Below are positions 1 through 6,741 of a DNA stretch of 64,000 bases, piece after piece. A model generated the notes under the pieces. The model did no database searches and had not been told where the DNA came from. It saw only the letters and a program-made list of their open reading frames with translations. The translations under genes and the position numbers were made by a program. The DNA is from Terribacillus saccharophilus (GTDB taxonomy: Bacteria; Bacillota; Bacilli; Bacillales; Amphibacillaceae), in the NCBI RefSeq assembly GCF_002272075.1, contig NZ_NPBJ01000003.1:337312-401311 (forward strand), read 5' to 3'. Each line of letters opens with the position of its first letter. Position 1 is the first letter of the stretch.

Positions 1-663
1 CACGGTCTGCATGCAACATTCATGCCGAAACCACTATTCGGTGTGAACGGTTCTGGTATGCACTGTAACATGTCTCTATTCAAAGATGGCAAAAACGCAT
101 TCTACGATGAAAGCGGCGAGTTGAAGCTTTCTGAAACAGCTTACCAGTTCATCGCAGGTACGTTGAAGCATGCAATTAACTTCACTGCGGTTACAAACCC
201 AACAGTTAACTCTTACAAGCGTCTTGTACCAGGTTATGAAGCACCATGCTACGTTGCATGGTCCGGTAAAAACCGTAGCCCGCTTATCCGTGTACCATCC
301 GCTCGCGGAGCAAGCACACGTGTTGAAGTGCGCAGCGTTGATCCAGCAGCGAACCCATACTTGGCAATGAGCGTATTGCTTGCTGCAGGACTTGACGGAA
401 TCAAGAACAACCTGGAAGCACCAGCATCCATTGACCGTAACATCTACGTGATGGACAAAGCAGAAAGAGAAAAGAATGGCGTAGCAGATCTTCCAGCTAC
501 TCTATACGATGCTCTTGAGCAGCTTAAATCTGACGATATCATCGTCGAAGCACTAGGCGATCACCTATTCGAACACTTCATCGAAGCGAAAGAAATCGAA
601 TGGGATATGTTCCGCACGCAAGTTCACCCATGGGAACGCGAACAGTACATGGAAGACTTTTAA
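1..663 (+). CDS. glnA: Glutamine synthetase, C-terminal part (5' end outside window)
   Basis: Open from base 1 with no start codon, so this is the last 220 residues of a type I glutamine synthetase, which makes glutamine from glutamate, ammonia and ATP in the cytosol. The segment [13 protein letters not shown], the R-x-E-x-R-x-x-D stretch after it, and the C-terminal [17 protein letters not shown] tail are typical of Bacillus GlnA, whose tail also contacts GlnR/TnrA in B. subtilis. The last 17 codons lie in a repeat found twice more downstream (5751 and 7599), so this C-terminus may have been supplied by an integrated element. A strong terminator follows directly. Confidence 0.97.
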   Translation, partial: HGLHATFMPKPLFGVNGSGMHCNMSLFKDGKNAFYDESGELKLSETAYQFIAGTLKHAINFTAVTNPTVNSYKRLVPGYEAPCYVAWSGKNRSPLIRVPSARGASTRVEVRSVDPAANPYLAMSVLLAAGLDGIKNNLEAPASIDRNIYVMDKAEREKNGVADLPATLYDALEQLKSDDIIVEALGDHLFEHFIEAKEIEWDMFRTQVHPWEREQYMEDF

Positions 664-703
664 TTGAGGAAACCCCTGATACCACTGGTGTCAGGGGTTT
701 TTC
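608..703 (+). repeat. glnA 3'-end repeat, copy 1 (putative attL)
   Basis: Covers the last codons of glnA, its stop and its terminator. Bases 608-647 match 5751-5790 at 38 of 40 positions by eye and also match 7599-7638. Repeats of a gene's 3' end flanking foreign DNA are the usual mark of site-specific integration that regenerates the target gene. Confidence 0.75.
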
Positions 704-706
704 TTT
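666..706 (+). terminator. glnA terminator
   Basis: The arm AAACCCCTGATACC and its partner GGTGTCAGGGGTTT form a hairpin with a short loop, followed by a T tract. It starts just after the glnA stop codon. Confidence 0.9.
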
Positions 707-764
707 AAGTTGAGAAAGGTATAGCAAGCACAAAACACCAAAAACCATTTTCCCTGAAGAAAGA

Positions 765-1109
765 GAAGCTAGCACTACAGCATCTTATGACGCAATAGGT
801 GGAGGGCGCAGCAATTCCATTACAGATCAGACAAGCAGCATAACTAAAGAGAATGCAGATGAAGCAGCTTATAGAAAAGGTTCTGCGAGAGATTGGAACG
901 AGCAGTTGAAAGATTGCCTAAGTCGGAGAAATTCCTGATTAAAGAACGGTATATGTGTGAGGATGCGGAGTACATCACTGATTATAAAGTTTATTCCTTT
1001 GTATTTCACGCCGCCGATCTCCGAGAAGACATATGCAAAGATTGGTTGGAAAGGTTTCTATAAGCTAGCTTTAAACATGAATATTGCAGTCATTCAGAGA
1101 AATGTATAA
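765..1109 (+). pseudogene. ArpU-family phage late transcriptional regulator, frameshifted
   Basis: Three consecutive reading frames give one ArpU-like protein. About 765-867 reads SYDAIGGGRSNSITDQTSS. About 868-1005 reads ERLERAVERLPKSEKFLI followed by KERYM and DYKVYSFVFH. About 1008-1109 reads PPISEKTYAKI followed by GFYKLALNMNIAV. The last part is the helix-turn-helix end of the ArpU family, which switches on phage packaging and lysis genes. At least two frameshifts break it and no start codon is evident, so it is dead. A hairpin terminator follows at 1116-1144. The family call rests on recalled family patterns, not on a search. Confidence 0.65.
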
Positions 1110-1115
1110 TTGACA

Positions 1116-1144
1116 AAAAAGCAGATATCTATATCTGCATTTTC
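1116..1144 (+). terminator. Terminator after the arpU remnant
   Basis: AAAAGCAGATAT and ATATCTGCATTTT form a near-perfect hairpin seven bases after the arpU remnant's stop. It may work in both directions. Confidence 0.6.
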
Positions 1145-1367
1145 ATTATTTAAAGATCTATTTGTTCGAGATGCAATTTCAAAAATGTAGCAAGTAGCAA
1201 ATCGAAGATGCATAGAATAGGTAATAATAAAAAAGTGATTAGTAATTATTCTCTGTTGAAATCAAAGCTCTACACGTGCTATATTTTGGGGGAATTGTAA
1301 TACATCTGTGCATAAATTCCAACACAAGTATTACGAAGCTTATCTTTACAAATAAGGAGGGTTGGTT

Positions 1368-1487
1368 ATGCTCTGCATTTTTTCTGCTGCGAAAGATAAG
1401 TTTCGAGAAGACTACCTAAAACAGCAGCAGACAGCAAAGCAAGTAACTACTGTCACTACAGTTAAAGCTCAAAGCACTAAGAAATAG
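1368..1487 (+). CDS. Small 39-residue protein of unknown function
   Basis: A 40-codon frame starts at ATG 1368, seven bases after a textbook Shine-Dalgarno site (AAGGAGG, 1354-1360), and ends at TAG 1487. A strong hairpin terminator follows 16 bases later. The peptide starts MLCIFSAAKDKFREDYL, then has a glutamine/threonine/lysine-rich tail with no signal peptide or membrane span. No family is recognised. The good ribosome site and own terminator among dead phage genes argue for expression, but the short length keeps confidence modest. Confidence 0.45.
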   Translation: MLCIFSAAKDKFREDYLKQQQTAKQVTTVTTVKAQSTKK

Positions 1488-1503
1488 TGTCTTGTACTAT
1501 CAT

Positions 1504-1535
1504 GGTAGCGGCCTATAGGTTGCTGCCTTTTTTTT
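1504..1535 (+). terminator. Terminator after the 39-residue ORF
   Basis: GGTAGCGGCC pairs with GGTTGCTGCC (two GU pairs plus a wobble) across a four-base loop. Eight T residues follow. Confidence 0.75.
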
Positions 1536-1624
1536 GTATGAAAAAACTCGAAAACATTCCGGAATTTTTCCTAAATAACCTTGTGTTGTTGCTCTAAAAA
1601 GCCTGTATATGTGTATTATCAACA

Positions 1625-1657
1625 GTCGGCCAAGAGATACTTGGCTGGCTTTTTTTA
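1625..1657 (+). terminator. Hairpin with T tract
   Basis: GGCCAAG and CTTGGCT pair around the loop AGATA, followed by GGCTTTTTTT. No gene ends just upstream apart from the 39-codon ORF 140 bases away, so it may close a short RNA or a lost gene. Confidence 0.55.
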
Positions 1658-1672
1658 TGCCCTAACATGAAG

Positions 1673-1711
1673 GTGTCCGCTAATCCGAGGACACCGCTAA
1701 TTAGCGGACAC
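1673..1711. repeat. Perfect 12-bp inverted repeat
   Basis: GTGTCCGCTAAT at 1673-1684 is the exact reverse complement of 1700-1711. The spacer holds a further partial copy (GGACACCGCTAAT), and CTAATTAGCCGTCC follows at about 1720-1733. It has no T tract, so it does not look like a terminator. Function unknown. Confidence 0.6.
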
Positions 1712-2080
1712 TCTATCCTCTAATTAGCCGTCCCAAAAAATAGATTCTTCATATAATAGAAAACGCTAAAGAAAGAATTAAAGAAACATATAAAGAAATT
1801 ACCTAGCAAACGTTATTTTCTAGGGTATAGTTCTTCTACTTTCTCTTAAAATATCCATAAAAATGCTATGTGTAACTCATTCCTATGGGTTTTATGGAAA
1901 CGAGTGTATTAAGGCTTTTAGCCTTTTTACCAGATCCACAATCATAAGATATGGGTAATTGAAAGGGTGGGGGAACATGGAAGTCACAAAAAAAATGCTT
2001 TATTGTCCACCAATTGGTAAAGAACAAACTGATATAAGGAGAGCTGCAGAAGGTATAATTGATGCTGTTATAGAGCCCTC

Positions 2081-2224
2081 ACTGGAAAATCTACCATTGC
2101 CGAGTTTATGTTCCGTACCTCGAATGCTGACACTAAAGATGGAGGGCGACCTGGCTGCTTGATTTTTGATGAGTGACATATTTACGAAGATACAAAATTA
2201 ATAAATACACTCATCTCCGGCCAA
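2081..2224 (+). pseudogene. Phage terminase large subunit fragment
   Basis: The frame at 2081 reads TGKSTIAEFMFRTSNADTKD, then GGRPGCLIFDE, a TGA stop at 2174, then HIYEDTKLINTLISGQG. This resembles the ATPase segment of phage large terminases (an R-T-x-N-A-x-T-K-D stretch, then an acidic D-E-x-H Walker B-like motif). The in-frame stop, missing N-terminus and abrupt join at about 2225 to an endolysin tail show a deletion that fused packaging to lysis genes. A short out-of-frame ORF starting at ATG 1977 (MEVTKKMLYCPPIGKEQT) runs into it and is not recognised. Confidence 0.5.
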
Positions 2225-2228
2225 GGGT

Positions 2229-2441
2229 GTCATCGGTAAACTAGTTGTGGTGAAAAACAACTCAGATGGCTGGCTATGGACTTACAACAGTGCCAACTGG
2301 AATGACAAAGCAATCAAGTTAAAACCTGGCGAAGCATTCACTATCACGAAAGAATTGACTGTGAGCGGCTCCAAGATGTATCAAATTAAATCCGGCTTGT
2401 ATATCACTGCTTCCACTAAGTATGTAGAAATAAGCAAATAA
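2229..2441 (+). pseudogene. Endolysin C-terminal cell-wall-binding tail, copy 1
   Basis: About 70 codons read VIGKLVVVKNNSDGWLWTYN, then KLKPGEAFTITKELTVSGSK and MYQIKSGLYITASTKYVEI. This resembles the SH3-like C-terminal domain of N-acetylmuramoyl-L-alanine amidases of Bacillus phages, which anchors the lysin to the wall. The catalytic domain is missing; the upstream sequence is a terminase remnant. GTG 2247 could start a short ORF, but no ribosome site supports it. Its last 29 codons recur at 3197-3292. Confidence 0.6.
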
Positions 2442-2645
2442 AGTCTCAAATTTATAGTATGAAGTTAGTCTTGTAAACCATTTTATTCTAGAATATTACA
2501 ATTTAGGTAATCTAATGCTACAATAAATTGGTCAATCAATTTGACAGTATTTCATCTTATTAATTCATGAAGGGACTGAATTATGCGCAGATATCAAAGC
2601 TTATACCATACCACAATTTAATTTAAATAAATGGAGGTTAAGCAT

Positions 2646-3212
2646 TTGATAGTCAATACTATTCGAACCAAGAGATTAATGTTAAGAAAGATGGATAAGT
2701 GTGATGCAAATTCATTATTTGCTATTTGGTCAAATCCTAAGGTTACAAAATATATGAATATTGAAGGGTTTACTCGAATAAAAGAGGCGGAAGAAATGAT
2801 TGCCTTTTTAAGTGATTTATCTGAACGAGGAGAAGCCATAAGATATTCCATCTTTAAAAAGAATTCTAATACTATCATAGGATCGTGTGGTTTTAATTCA
2901 CTCAATTTTGAGGCAAAGTCAGCCGAAATTGGATATGATTTAGATAGTCAATTTTGGAACAAGGGTTATGGGACAGAAGCAGTCAACGGTTTAGTTGATT
3001 ATGCCTTCCATCAACTTAACCTAAAAATAATCGAGGCGAAAGTAGACCCCAGAAACATACTATCTATAAAGTTATTACAGAAACTAAATTTCGAGTTACA
3101 AGGTATTGTAGAAGAGAATGAAGGTCAAGCTGATGATCTTTATCTTTACACAAAGGGATCTCACATACAAAAGAGCTCTAACGGGTGGATTGTGCCATCA
3201 CAAAAGGGCTGA
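2646..3212 (+). CDS. GNAT N-acetyltransferase, RimJ/RimL type
   Basis: A 188-residue acyl-CoA N-acyltransferase. Motifs include RTKRLMLRKM near the N-terminus, the EIGYDLDSQFWNKGYGTEAV acetyl-CoA-binding region (about residues 92-112), and a C-terminal N-x-x-S-x-K-L-L-Q-K-L-x-F segment typical of RimJ/L-like enzymes that acetylate amines or protein N-termini. TTG 2646 is preferred over ATG 2631 because GGAGGT lies seven bases before it. The last ten codons (after SHIQKSS) run out of frame into a second endolysin tail, so the C-terminus was probably altered when the gene was inserted. The substrate cannot be told. Confidence 0.8.
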   Translation: MIVNTIRTKRLMLRKMDKCDANSLFAIWSNPKVTKYMNIEGFTRIKEAEEMIAFLSDLSERGEAIRYSIFKKNSNTIIGSCGFNSLNFEAKSAEIGYDLDSQFWNKGYGTEAVNGLVDYAFHQLNLKIIEAKVDPRNILSIKLLQKLNFELQGIVEENEGQADDLYLYTKGSHIQKSSNGWIVPSQKG

Positions 3213-3292
3213 CAGTGAGCGGCTCCAAGATGTATCAAATTAAATCCGGTCTGTATATCACCGCTTCCACAAAATATGTAGAAATACGATAG
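3197..3292 (+). pseudogene. Endolysin tail, copy 2
   Basis: Thirty-one codons plus TAG read ITKGLTVSGSKMYQIKSGLY then ITASTKYVEIR, nearly identical to the end of copy 1 (2355-2441). It overlaps the 3' end of the GNAT gene in another frame, so the acetyltransferase sits between two copies of the same lysin end. Confidence 0.7.
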
Positions 3293-3298
3293 AAAAAA

Positions 3299-3325
3299 AT
3301 CCTCCTTAATTGGAGGGTTTTTTAT
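3299..3325 (+). terminator. Terminator after endolysin tail copy 2
   Basis: TCCTCC and GGAGGG pair around TTAATT, followed by TTTTTTATT. It lies just after the lysin tail stop and could also end the GNAT transcript. Confidence 0.75.
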
Positions 3326-3386
3326 TTATAACTAGGGTTAAGTTTTCACTTTTATTACTACTGTATTGAGTAAGAATTTATATGTT

Positions 3387-3806
3387 TTATTCGGATATTA
3401 AATACTGTTCCTTGAATTGAGGACTCAATTCGCTCCAAACATCAAATTTATTGCCATCTAAGTCGTAGAAAACAAAGTTTCTTCCGGTGTGTCCTCTATC
3501 TTCAATATCTCCAACTCTTACTTGTTTTTCTATAAAGTCCTTATGTATAGTTTTTAAAGCATCTAATCCATTGACCTCAAATGTTAATGAAAAGCGTTCT
3601 TCACCGTGAGTATCATAAAAATTTGAGCTCTGATTATCCTTGGATTTTACAAGAAATATGCTTTGATTAGCAAAATTGAATATTGCCTTATCTTTGTCTT
3701 TATAAGTCAATTCAGCACCTAATTTTTCTAAATACCATTCCGAAGAAAGATCTACATTTAATACCGGGATGTAAATTGTACCAACTCTCAATAATCTTTT
3801 AGTCAA
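3387..3806 (-). CDS. VOC (glyoxalase/dioxygenase fold) family protein
   Basis: A 139-residue single-domain protein with the paired beta-alpha-beta-beta-beta modules of the VOC superfamily: an N-terminal VGTIYIPVLNVDLSSEWYLE segment, and a C-terminal NFVFYDLDGNKFDVW segment with the usual D-x-D-G-N turn. Family members bind metals or small ligands (glyoxalase, fosfomycin or bleomycin resistance proteins). The start is TTG 3806, after AGGAGG. It is transcribed toward the GNAT gene. The specific function is unknown. Confidence 0.75.
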   Translation of the reverse strand: MTKRLLRVGTIYIPVLNVDLSSEWYLEKLGAELTYKDKDKAIFNFANQSIFLVKSKDNQSSNFYDTHGEERFSLTFEVNGLDALKTIHKDFIEKQVRVGDIEDRGHTGRNFVFYDLDGNKFDVWSELSPQFKEQYLISE

Positions 3807-3898
3807 AAACTCCGCCTCCTGTTAACCTTAATTTGGAAAATTATATCCTGAGTTTACCATAAGTAATACATTTTGAGATATATAATAGTAATACCTCC

Positions 3899-4106
3899 TT
3901 AGCGGGAGGGGTTTACTACAAAAATTAGAACGGCATGATCCATATACATTTCCTCGAACATCTTCTGTTCCTCATCGGTAAACCTCAAAAACCTGGGATC
4001 CCATTCTAAAGCTCTTTCCAGGTCGTATCCTTCCTCGTGTGCAATGAAGTCATGAACTACCTTCTGTTTTACCAACAAATAATCTGTATATATGTGGTCT
4101 AATCAT
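3899..4106 (-). pseudogene. Small hypothetical gene, frameshifted near its start
   Basis: ATG 4106 follows a good ribosome site (AAAGGAGGAGATACA) but its frame stops after 18 codons. A neighbouring frame then gives an acidic, aromatic-rich protein: KQKVVHDFIAHEEGYDLERA, LEWDPRFLRF, TDEEQKMFEEMYMDHAVLIF, ending at TAA 3899. The mismatch between start signal and coding frame implies a one- or two-base indel close to the start. The family is not recognised. Confidence 0.45.
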
Positions 4107-4180
4107 TGTATCTCCTCCTTTTACCCATATAATCACATTGAAGAAAGGTGTGATTGATTTTTATATGAGTTAGGTGTAAA

Positions 4181-4211
4181 AAAACCACTTCCAAAAGGAA
4201 GTGGTTTTACT
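4181..4211. terminator. Bidirectional terminator
   Basis: AAAACCACTTCC and GGAAGTGGTTTT form a 12-bp stem around a four-base loop, A-rich on one side and T-rich on the other. It lies beyond the 3' end of the minus-strand GNAT at 4250. Confidence 0.8.
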
Positions 4212-4249
4212 ATTGTTTAACTTAAGCACCTATTACTTCAATAAGGAAA

Positions 4250-4699
4250 TTATAATTTCTTTTCAAAAAAAGTTAAGGATAGTTGCTCATTTACCAAGAC
4301 TTCGTTAATATTTTGAAATCCATTCTTTTTATAAAAACTAACAGCTGGAGTATTTTTAGATCCTGTTGCGACTTTTATTGTTTCAACCTGGAACTTAGTT
4401 TCAATGAAATTTAAAAGCAACTGTGCAATGCCTTTTCTAAATTGGTTTGGGTGTACGATTAACCTATGTATATCAACTACAACATCGTCTACTTTTATAG
4501 ATACTACTCCGTATAGATTTCCATTTTCATAATAACCAAAGAAATTTTCTCCACAATGTTGCAAAGTGTAAACCGTGTCCTTTAATGGCGGTATATCATA
4601 TGTTCCAATAATTTCTGCCTCTACCTTATATGATGGTATTTGTATGTTTAAAACATCGGCAGCACATTTAATATTACGAATGTCAATTTTTTCAATCAA
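4250..4699 (-). CDS. GNAT family N-acetyltransferase
   Basis: A 149-residue GNAT protein. The core VVDIHRLIVHPNQFRKGIAQ has the R/Q-x-x-G-x-A acetyl-CoA pyrophosphate loop (about residues 75-92). NTPAVSFYKKNGF (about 116-128) is the usual beta5/alpha4 segment. The start is TTG 4699, preceded by GAGGGG. It has no relation in sequence to the RimJ/L-type gene at 2646. Substrate unknown; probably cargo of the accessory block. Confidence 0.8.
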   Translation of the reverse strand: MIEKIDIRNIKCAADVLNIQIPSYKVEAEIIGTYDIPPLKDTVYTLQHCGENFFGYYENGNLYGVVSIKVDDVVVDIHRLIVHPNQFRKGIAQLLLNFIETKFQVETIKVATGSKNTPAVSFYKKNGFQNINEVLVNEQLSLTFFEKKL

Positions 4700-4817
4700 G
4701 GAAACCCCTCATTCTGTTATTTTCTTTAAATTATACCATAAAATAGTAAAAGATTCTTTCGTTATGGGATTAGCAACAATCCTTACGAATACAATCTTTG
4801 TAAAAAAAAACCTCCAA

Positions 4818-4988
4818 TTACTGAGAGAAGAGGGGGTATTCATTTAAATATCTATTTTTGAGTCTGCCTGTAGTTTTACCGTATATCCCGCCACCAATCC
4901 GCTTAGATGTAGCTTTTGGCCCTTTATTTATGGCGTTTACATCGTTGGATATTTTCAGGACGGTATAAAGAAACGATTTGAAGCTCAA
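4818..4988 (-). CDS. Small basic protein, 56 residues, coupled to the HTH gene
   Basis: TTG 4988 overlaps the TGA stop of the upstream HTH gene (TTGA overlap), so translation is probably coupled. The protein begins LSFKSFLYTVLKISNDVNAI and is rich in lysine, arginine and glycine (GPKATSKRIGGGIYGKTTGR). A similar small gene following an HTH gene recurs, from memory, in Bacillaceae accessory DNA, but I cannot name a family. Role unknown; nucleic-acid binding is a guess from charge. Confidence 0.5.
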   Translation of the reverse strand: MSFKSFLYTVLKISNDVNAINKGPKATSKRIGGGIYGKTTGRLKNRYLNEYPLFSQ

Positions 4989-5242
4989 ATTACTTCCCCC
5001 ATCTTTTTCGTCATACGGGCGATAATTCTTTGTTTATTCCTCTTGTATAGCTTCTCGTTCCTCCAGATCTTCGCGAAGGAACAAACTATCTTTCCCGGAA
5101 CGTTTGGTACAATCTTTTCATTCTTTAACAACTGGCTAAGTCTGCTACGTGTAATCCGCAGAAACTCTAGGGCTTCCGAGGATGTCAACACGTCTTTCTG
5201 GATGAACTCAATTAGTTGTTCCTTGTTATCGAATGTGTACAT
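4985..5242 (-). CDS. Small helix-turn-helix protein
   Basis: An 85-residue protein whose middle part, LTSSEALEFLRITRSRLSQL, reads as a helix-turn-helix of the excisionase/MerR-like type (residues 20-40). A basic C-terminus follows (KLYKRNKQRIIARMTKKM). ATG 5242 follows a purine-rich leader. It overlaps the next small gene by four bases and lies six bases after the membrane-protein frame at 5249. Likely a regulator or recombination directionality factor of the integrated element; the role is inferred from context. Confidence 0.6.
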   Translation of the reverse strand: MYTFDNKEQLIEFIQKDVLTSSEALEFLRITRSRLSQLLKNEKIVPNVPGKIVCSFAKIWRNEKLYKRNKQRIIARMTKKMGEVI

Positions 5243-5248
5243 AGTTAC

Positions 5249-5479
5249 CTACCTACCCTTCCTTTTGAACAGGTCTGAAAATGCAACAATTAGAGTTGCA
5301 ATGGCTAATCCAGCACTTAAGATATTCAACCATACTCCACCATAAATGTTGTAGGCAATGAACGCTGCAGCAGCGAGCAATATTAAAAAGAATTTAGTGT
5401 TTTTTTGCATAGCAGATGTGTTGATATATATAATTATATTTATGATAAGGGAAGGGCAAAGCCCCCGTACCTTATTCAT
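5249..5479 (-). CDS. Small membrane protein of unknown function
   Basis: A frame of up to 76 residues with two hydrophobic segments (FFLILLAAAAFIAYNIY and LNILSAGLAIATLIVAF) and a basic end, KRKGR. ATG 5479 overlaps the stop of the upstream fragment (ATGAATAA), and AAGGACAAGG precedes it. An internal ATG at codon 24 would also give a complete two-span protein. It lies just upstream of the HTH gene in a minus-strand cluster. The family is not recognised. Confidence 0.45.
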   Translation of the reverse strand: MNKVRGLCPSLIINIIIYINTSAMQKNTKFFLILLAAAAFIAYNIYGGVWLNILSAGLAIATLIVAFSDLFKRKGR

Positions 5480-5576
5480 TGTCCTTGTCCTTCTTACTAG
5501 TGTCTATCCATTGCTTAGCTACCCAAGCTATTGAAGTAATGAAGAACACTGTTTGGGTAAGCAGGAAGAAACAGAG
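5472..5576 (-). pseudogene. Fragment of a small membrane protein
   Basis: The minus-strand frame reads CFFLLTQTVFFITSIAWVAK then QWIDTSKKDKDNE and stops at 5472, overlapping the next start. A stop codon (5577-5579) closes the frame upstream without a start codon. A preceding frame with VTVIIGNS suggests a frameshift in what was one hydrophobic protein. Confidence 0.35.
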
Positions 5577-5692
5577 TTACCGATAATAACTGTTACGGTT
5601 GTGGAAAAACAATAAAGAGGGGTGTAAATCCACTCCCAAACACCCCCAAATATCTTATATACTATATGATATTATTATCAGTCTTATAAAAG

Positions 5693-5738
5693 AAACCTCG
5701 AAATATCAACTATTACTAGAAGATATTTCGAGGTTTTT
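5693..5738. terminator. Strong hairpin next to the second att copy
   Basis: A perfect 15-bp stem (AAACCTCGAAATATC at 5693-5707 with 5722-5736) and T run. It ends about 13 bases before repeat copy 2, a common position for a terminator at the edge of an integrated element. Confidence 0.75.
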
Positions 5739-5750
5739 AAATAGAAATTC

Positions 5751-5828
5751 TGTTCTGCACACAAGTTCACCCATGGGAACGCGAACAGTAAAGAAACCCC
5801 TGATACTATTGGTATCAGGGGTTTTTCT
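5751..5828 (+). repeat. glnA 3'-end repeat, copy 2 (putative att scar)
   Basis: Matches the end of glnA including the terminator, with about 20 bases deleted around the stop codon. In the glnA frame it reads [10 protein letters not shown] then stops. The preceding ATAGAAATT is shared with copy 3 but not with copy 1, which suggests it belongs to the element side of the att site. Confidence 0.75.
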
Positions 5829-5944
5829 TTTCTTTATACAGTTCGTAAATTTAATCCACTCCCATAATTATTCGCGCATTCTTTTCTTGTATTCTTCTTA
5901 TTTATACAAAGTGTTCTGTTCCAATTTCTTGGAGATGTGAGTAA

Positions 5945-6070
5945 ACCGCTGTTGTCGGTACTGCTCAGATTGAAAACACCGCGTTGGCAGAAGGGCGAGA
6001 ACAACACATCATGTTATCCAGTATTTTATTTGATGATCGGCAGCATAAACGCGATACTACATCAAAATAA
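5945..6070 (+). pseudogene. Unidentified phage-like ORF fragment
   Basis: An open frame without start reads TAVVGTAQIENTALAEGREQ, then HIMLSSILFDDRQHKRDTTS, then stops. No family recognised. It lies between the att scar and the holin. Confidence 0.25.
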
Positions 6071-6222
6071 AGCAACTTAGTTGGGAATATCCAGTATTTT
6101 TGCGTCTGGCGGGATTATCTTTTTGATTATCCAGTGGCTCTTGGGACATTTTTTAAATTGAAGGAATTAAGTATTGCAGAAAGGAATAAGTAAGAACGAA
6201 TACTGGAGAGGTGATGATATAA

Positions 6223-6495
6223 ATGGAAGAAGTAATGACCTTTGCTTCGATTATCAGCCCGATTGTAATTGCTTTAGTGCAACTGATAAAAAAGACAATC
6301 ACAGTAAACAAGAGGTATTTGCCATTGATTAGCTTGCTTATAGGTATTCTTGTCGGCTTTTTGGCTTGGCCATTCACTGATATGGATGTAGTCTTGAGGC
6401 TATGGTCTGGGGGATTTGCTGGGCTTGCAGCATCAGGATTGTACTCATTGGGGAAAAAGACAATTTCAGATAATAATAACGATAAGGCGGCCTAA
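6223..6495 (+). CDS. Phage holin, A118/Hol118-like
   Basis: A 90-residue hydrophobic protein with three likely membrane segments: FASIISPIVIALVQLI (about 7-22), YLPLISLLIGILVGFLAW (about 32-49) and LWSGGFAGLAASGLYSL (about 60-76). The tail is charged and hydrophilic. This matches small holins of the Listeria A118 type, which make pores for endolysin release. GAGAGGTGATG precedes ATG 6223. No endolysin gene follows; the nearest lysin pieces are the tails at 2229 and 3197. A terminator overlaps its stop. Confidence 0.7.
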   Translation: MEEVMTFASIISPIVIALVQLIKKTITVNKRYLPLISLLIGILVGFLAWPFTDMDVVLRLWSGGFAGLAASGLYSLGKKTISDNNNDKAA

Positions 6496-6510
6496 GGAAG
6501 GCCTTTTTTA
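6489..6510 (+). terminator. Terminator after holin
   Basis: GGCCT and AGGCC pair around AAGGA, followed by seven T residues. The stem includes the last codon and stop of the holin gene. Confidence 0.65.
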
Positions 6511-6577
6511 TGGGTTTATATGATAAAACGATACATTCAACTGGGGTAAGAAGCAGAGTGAATAATTGTGTAATTAA

Positions 6578-6610
6578 ATACGCCTTCCATAATTGGAGGG
6601 GCTTTCTCAA
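6578..6610 (+). terminator. Imperfect hairpin with T-rich tail
   Basis: GCCTTCC and GGAGGGGC pair imperfectly around ATAATT, followed by TTTCTCAATTTTT. No gene ends just before it. The rest of 6511-6741 shows nothing but the leader of the HAD gene. Confidence 0.4.
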
Positions 6611-6741
6611 TTTTTCTCTAATAAGTCTCGTTGTGTTATTGTTAAGATGAATATTTTTGAAATAAATGGAATTTATGTGTATGCTTAGTGCGTATTATGA
6701 ACGAAGACTTGAAAAAGGCTAACGGAAAGTGGTGATAGAAA

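Larger units (their letters stand above)
664..5750. mobile_element. Decayed prophage remnant 1, downstream of glnA
   Basis: The DNA between repeat copies 1 and 2 holds phage late-region debris in canonical order: arpU-like regulator (frameshifted), terminase large-subunit fragment, endolysin tail. Cargo-like genes follow (GNAT, VOC, second GNAT, HTH cluster on the minus strand). No integrase, head or tail gene survives, so the element cannot move by itself. The order regulator, packaging, lysis, att agrees with a prophage whose integrase lay next to glnA and was lost. Confidence 0.7.

Noticed and set aside
5599..5640. Inverted repeat GGGGTGT / ACACCCC as a terminator
   Set aside because: No T tract on either strand and a long loop; could be an operator but unsupported.
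5599..5940. 113-codon plus-strand ORF across the second att copy
   Set aside because: It reads through a strong hairpin and the glnA-tail repeat in the wrong frame; no ribosome site.
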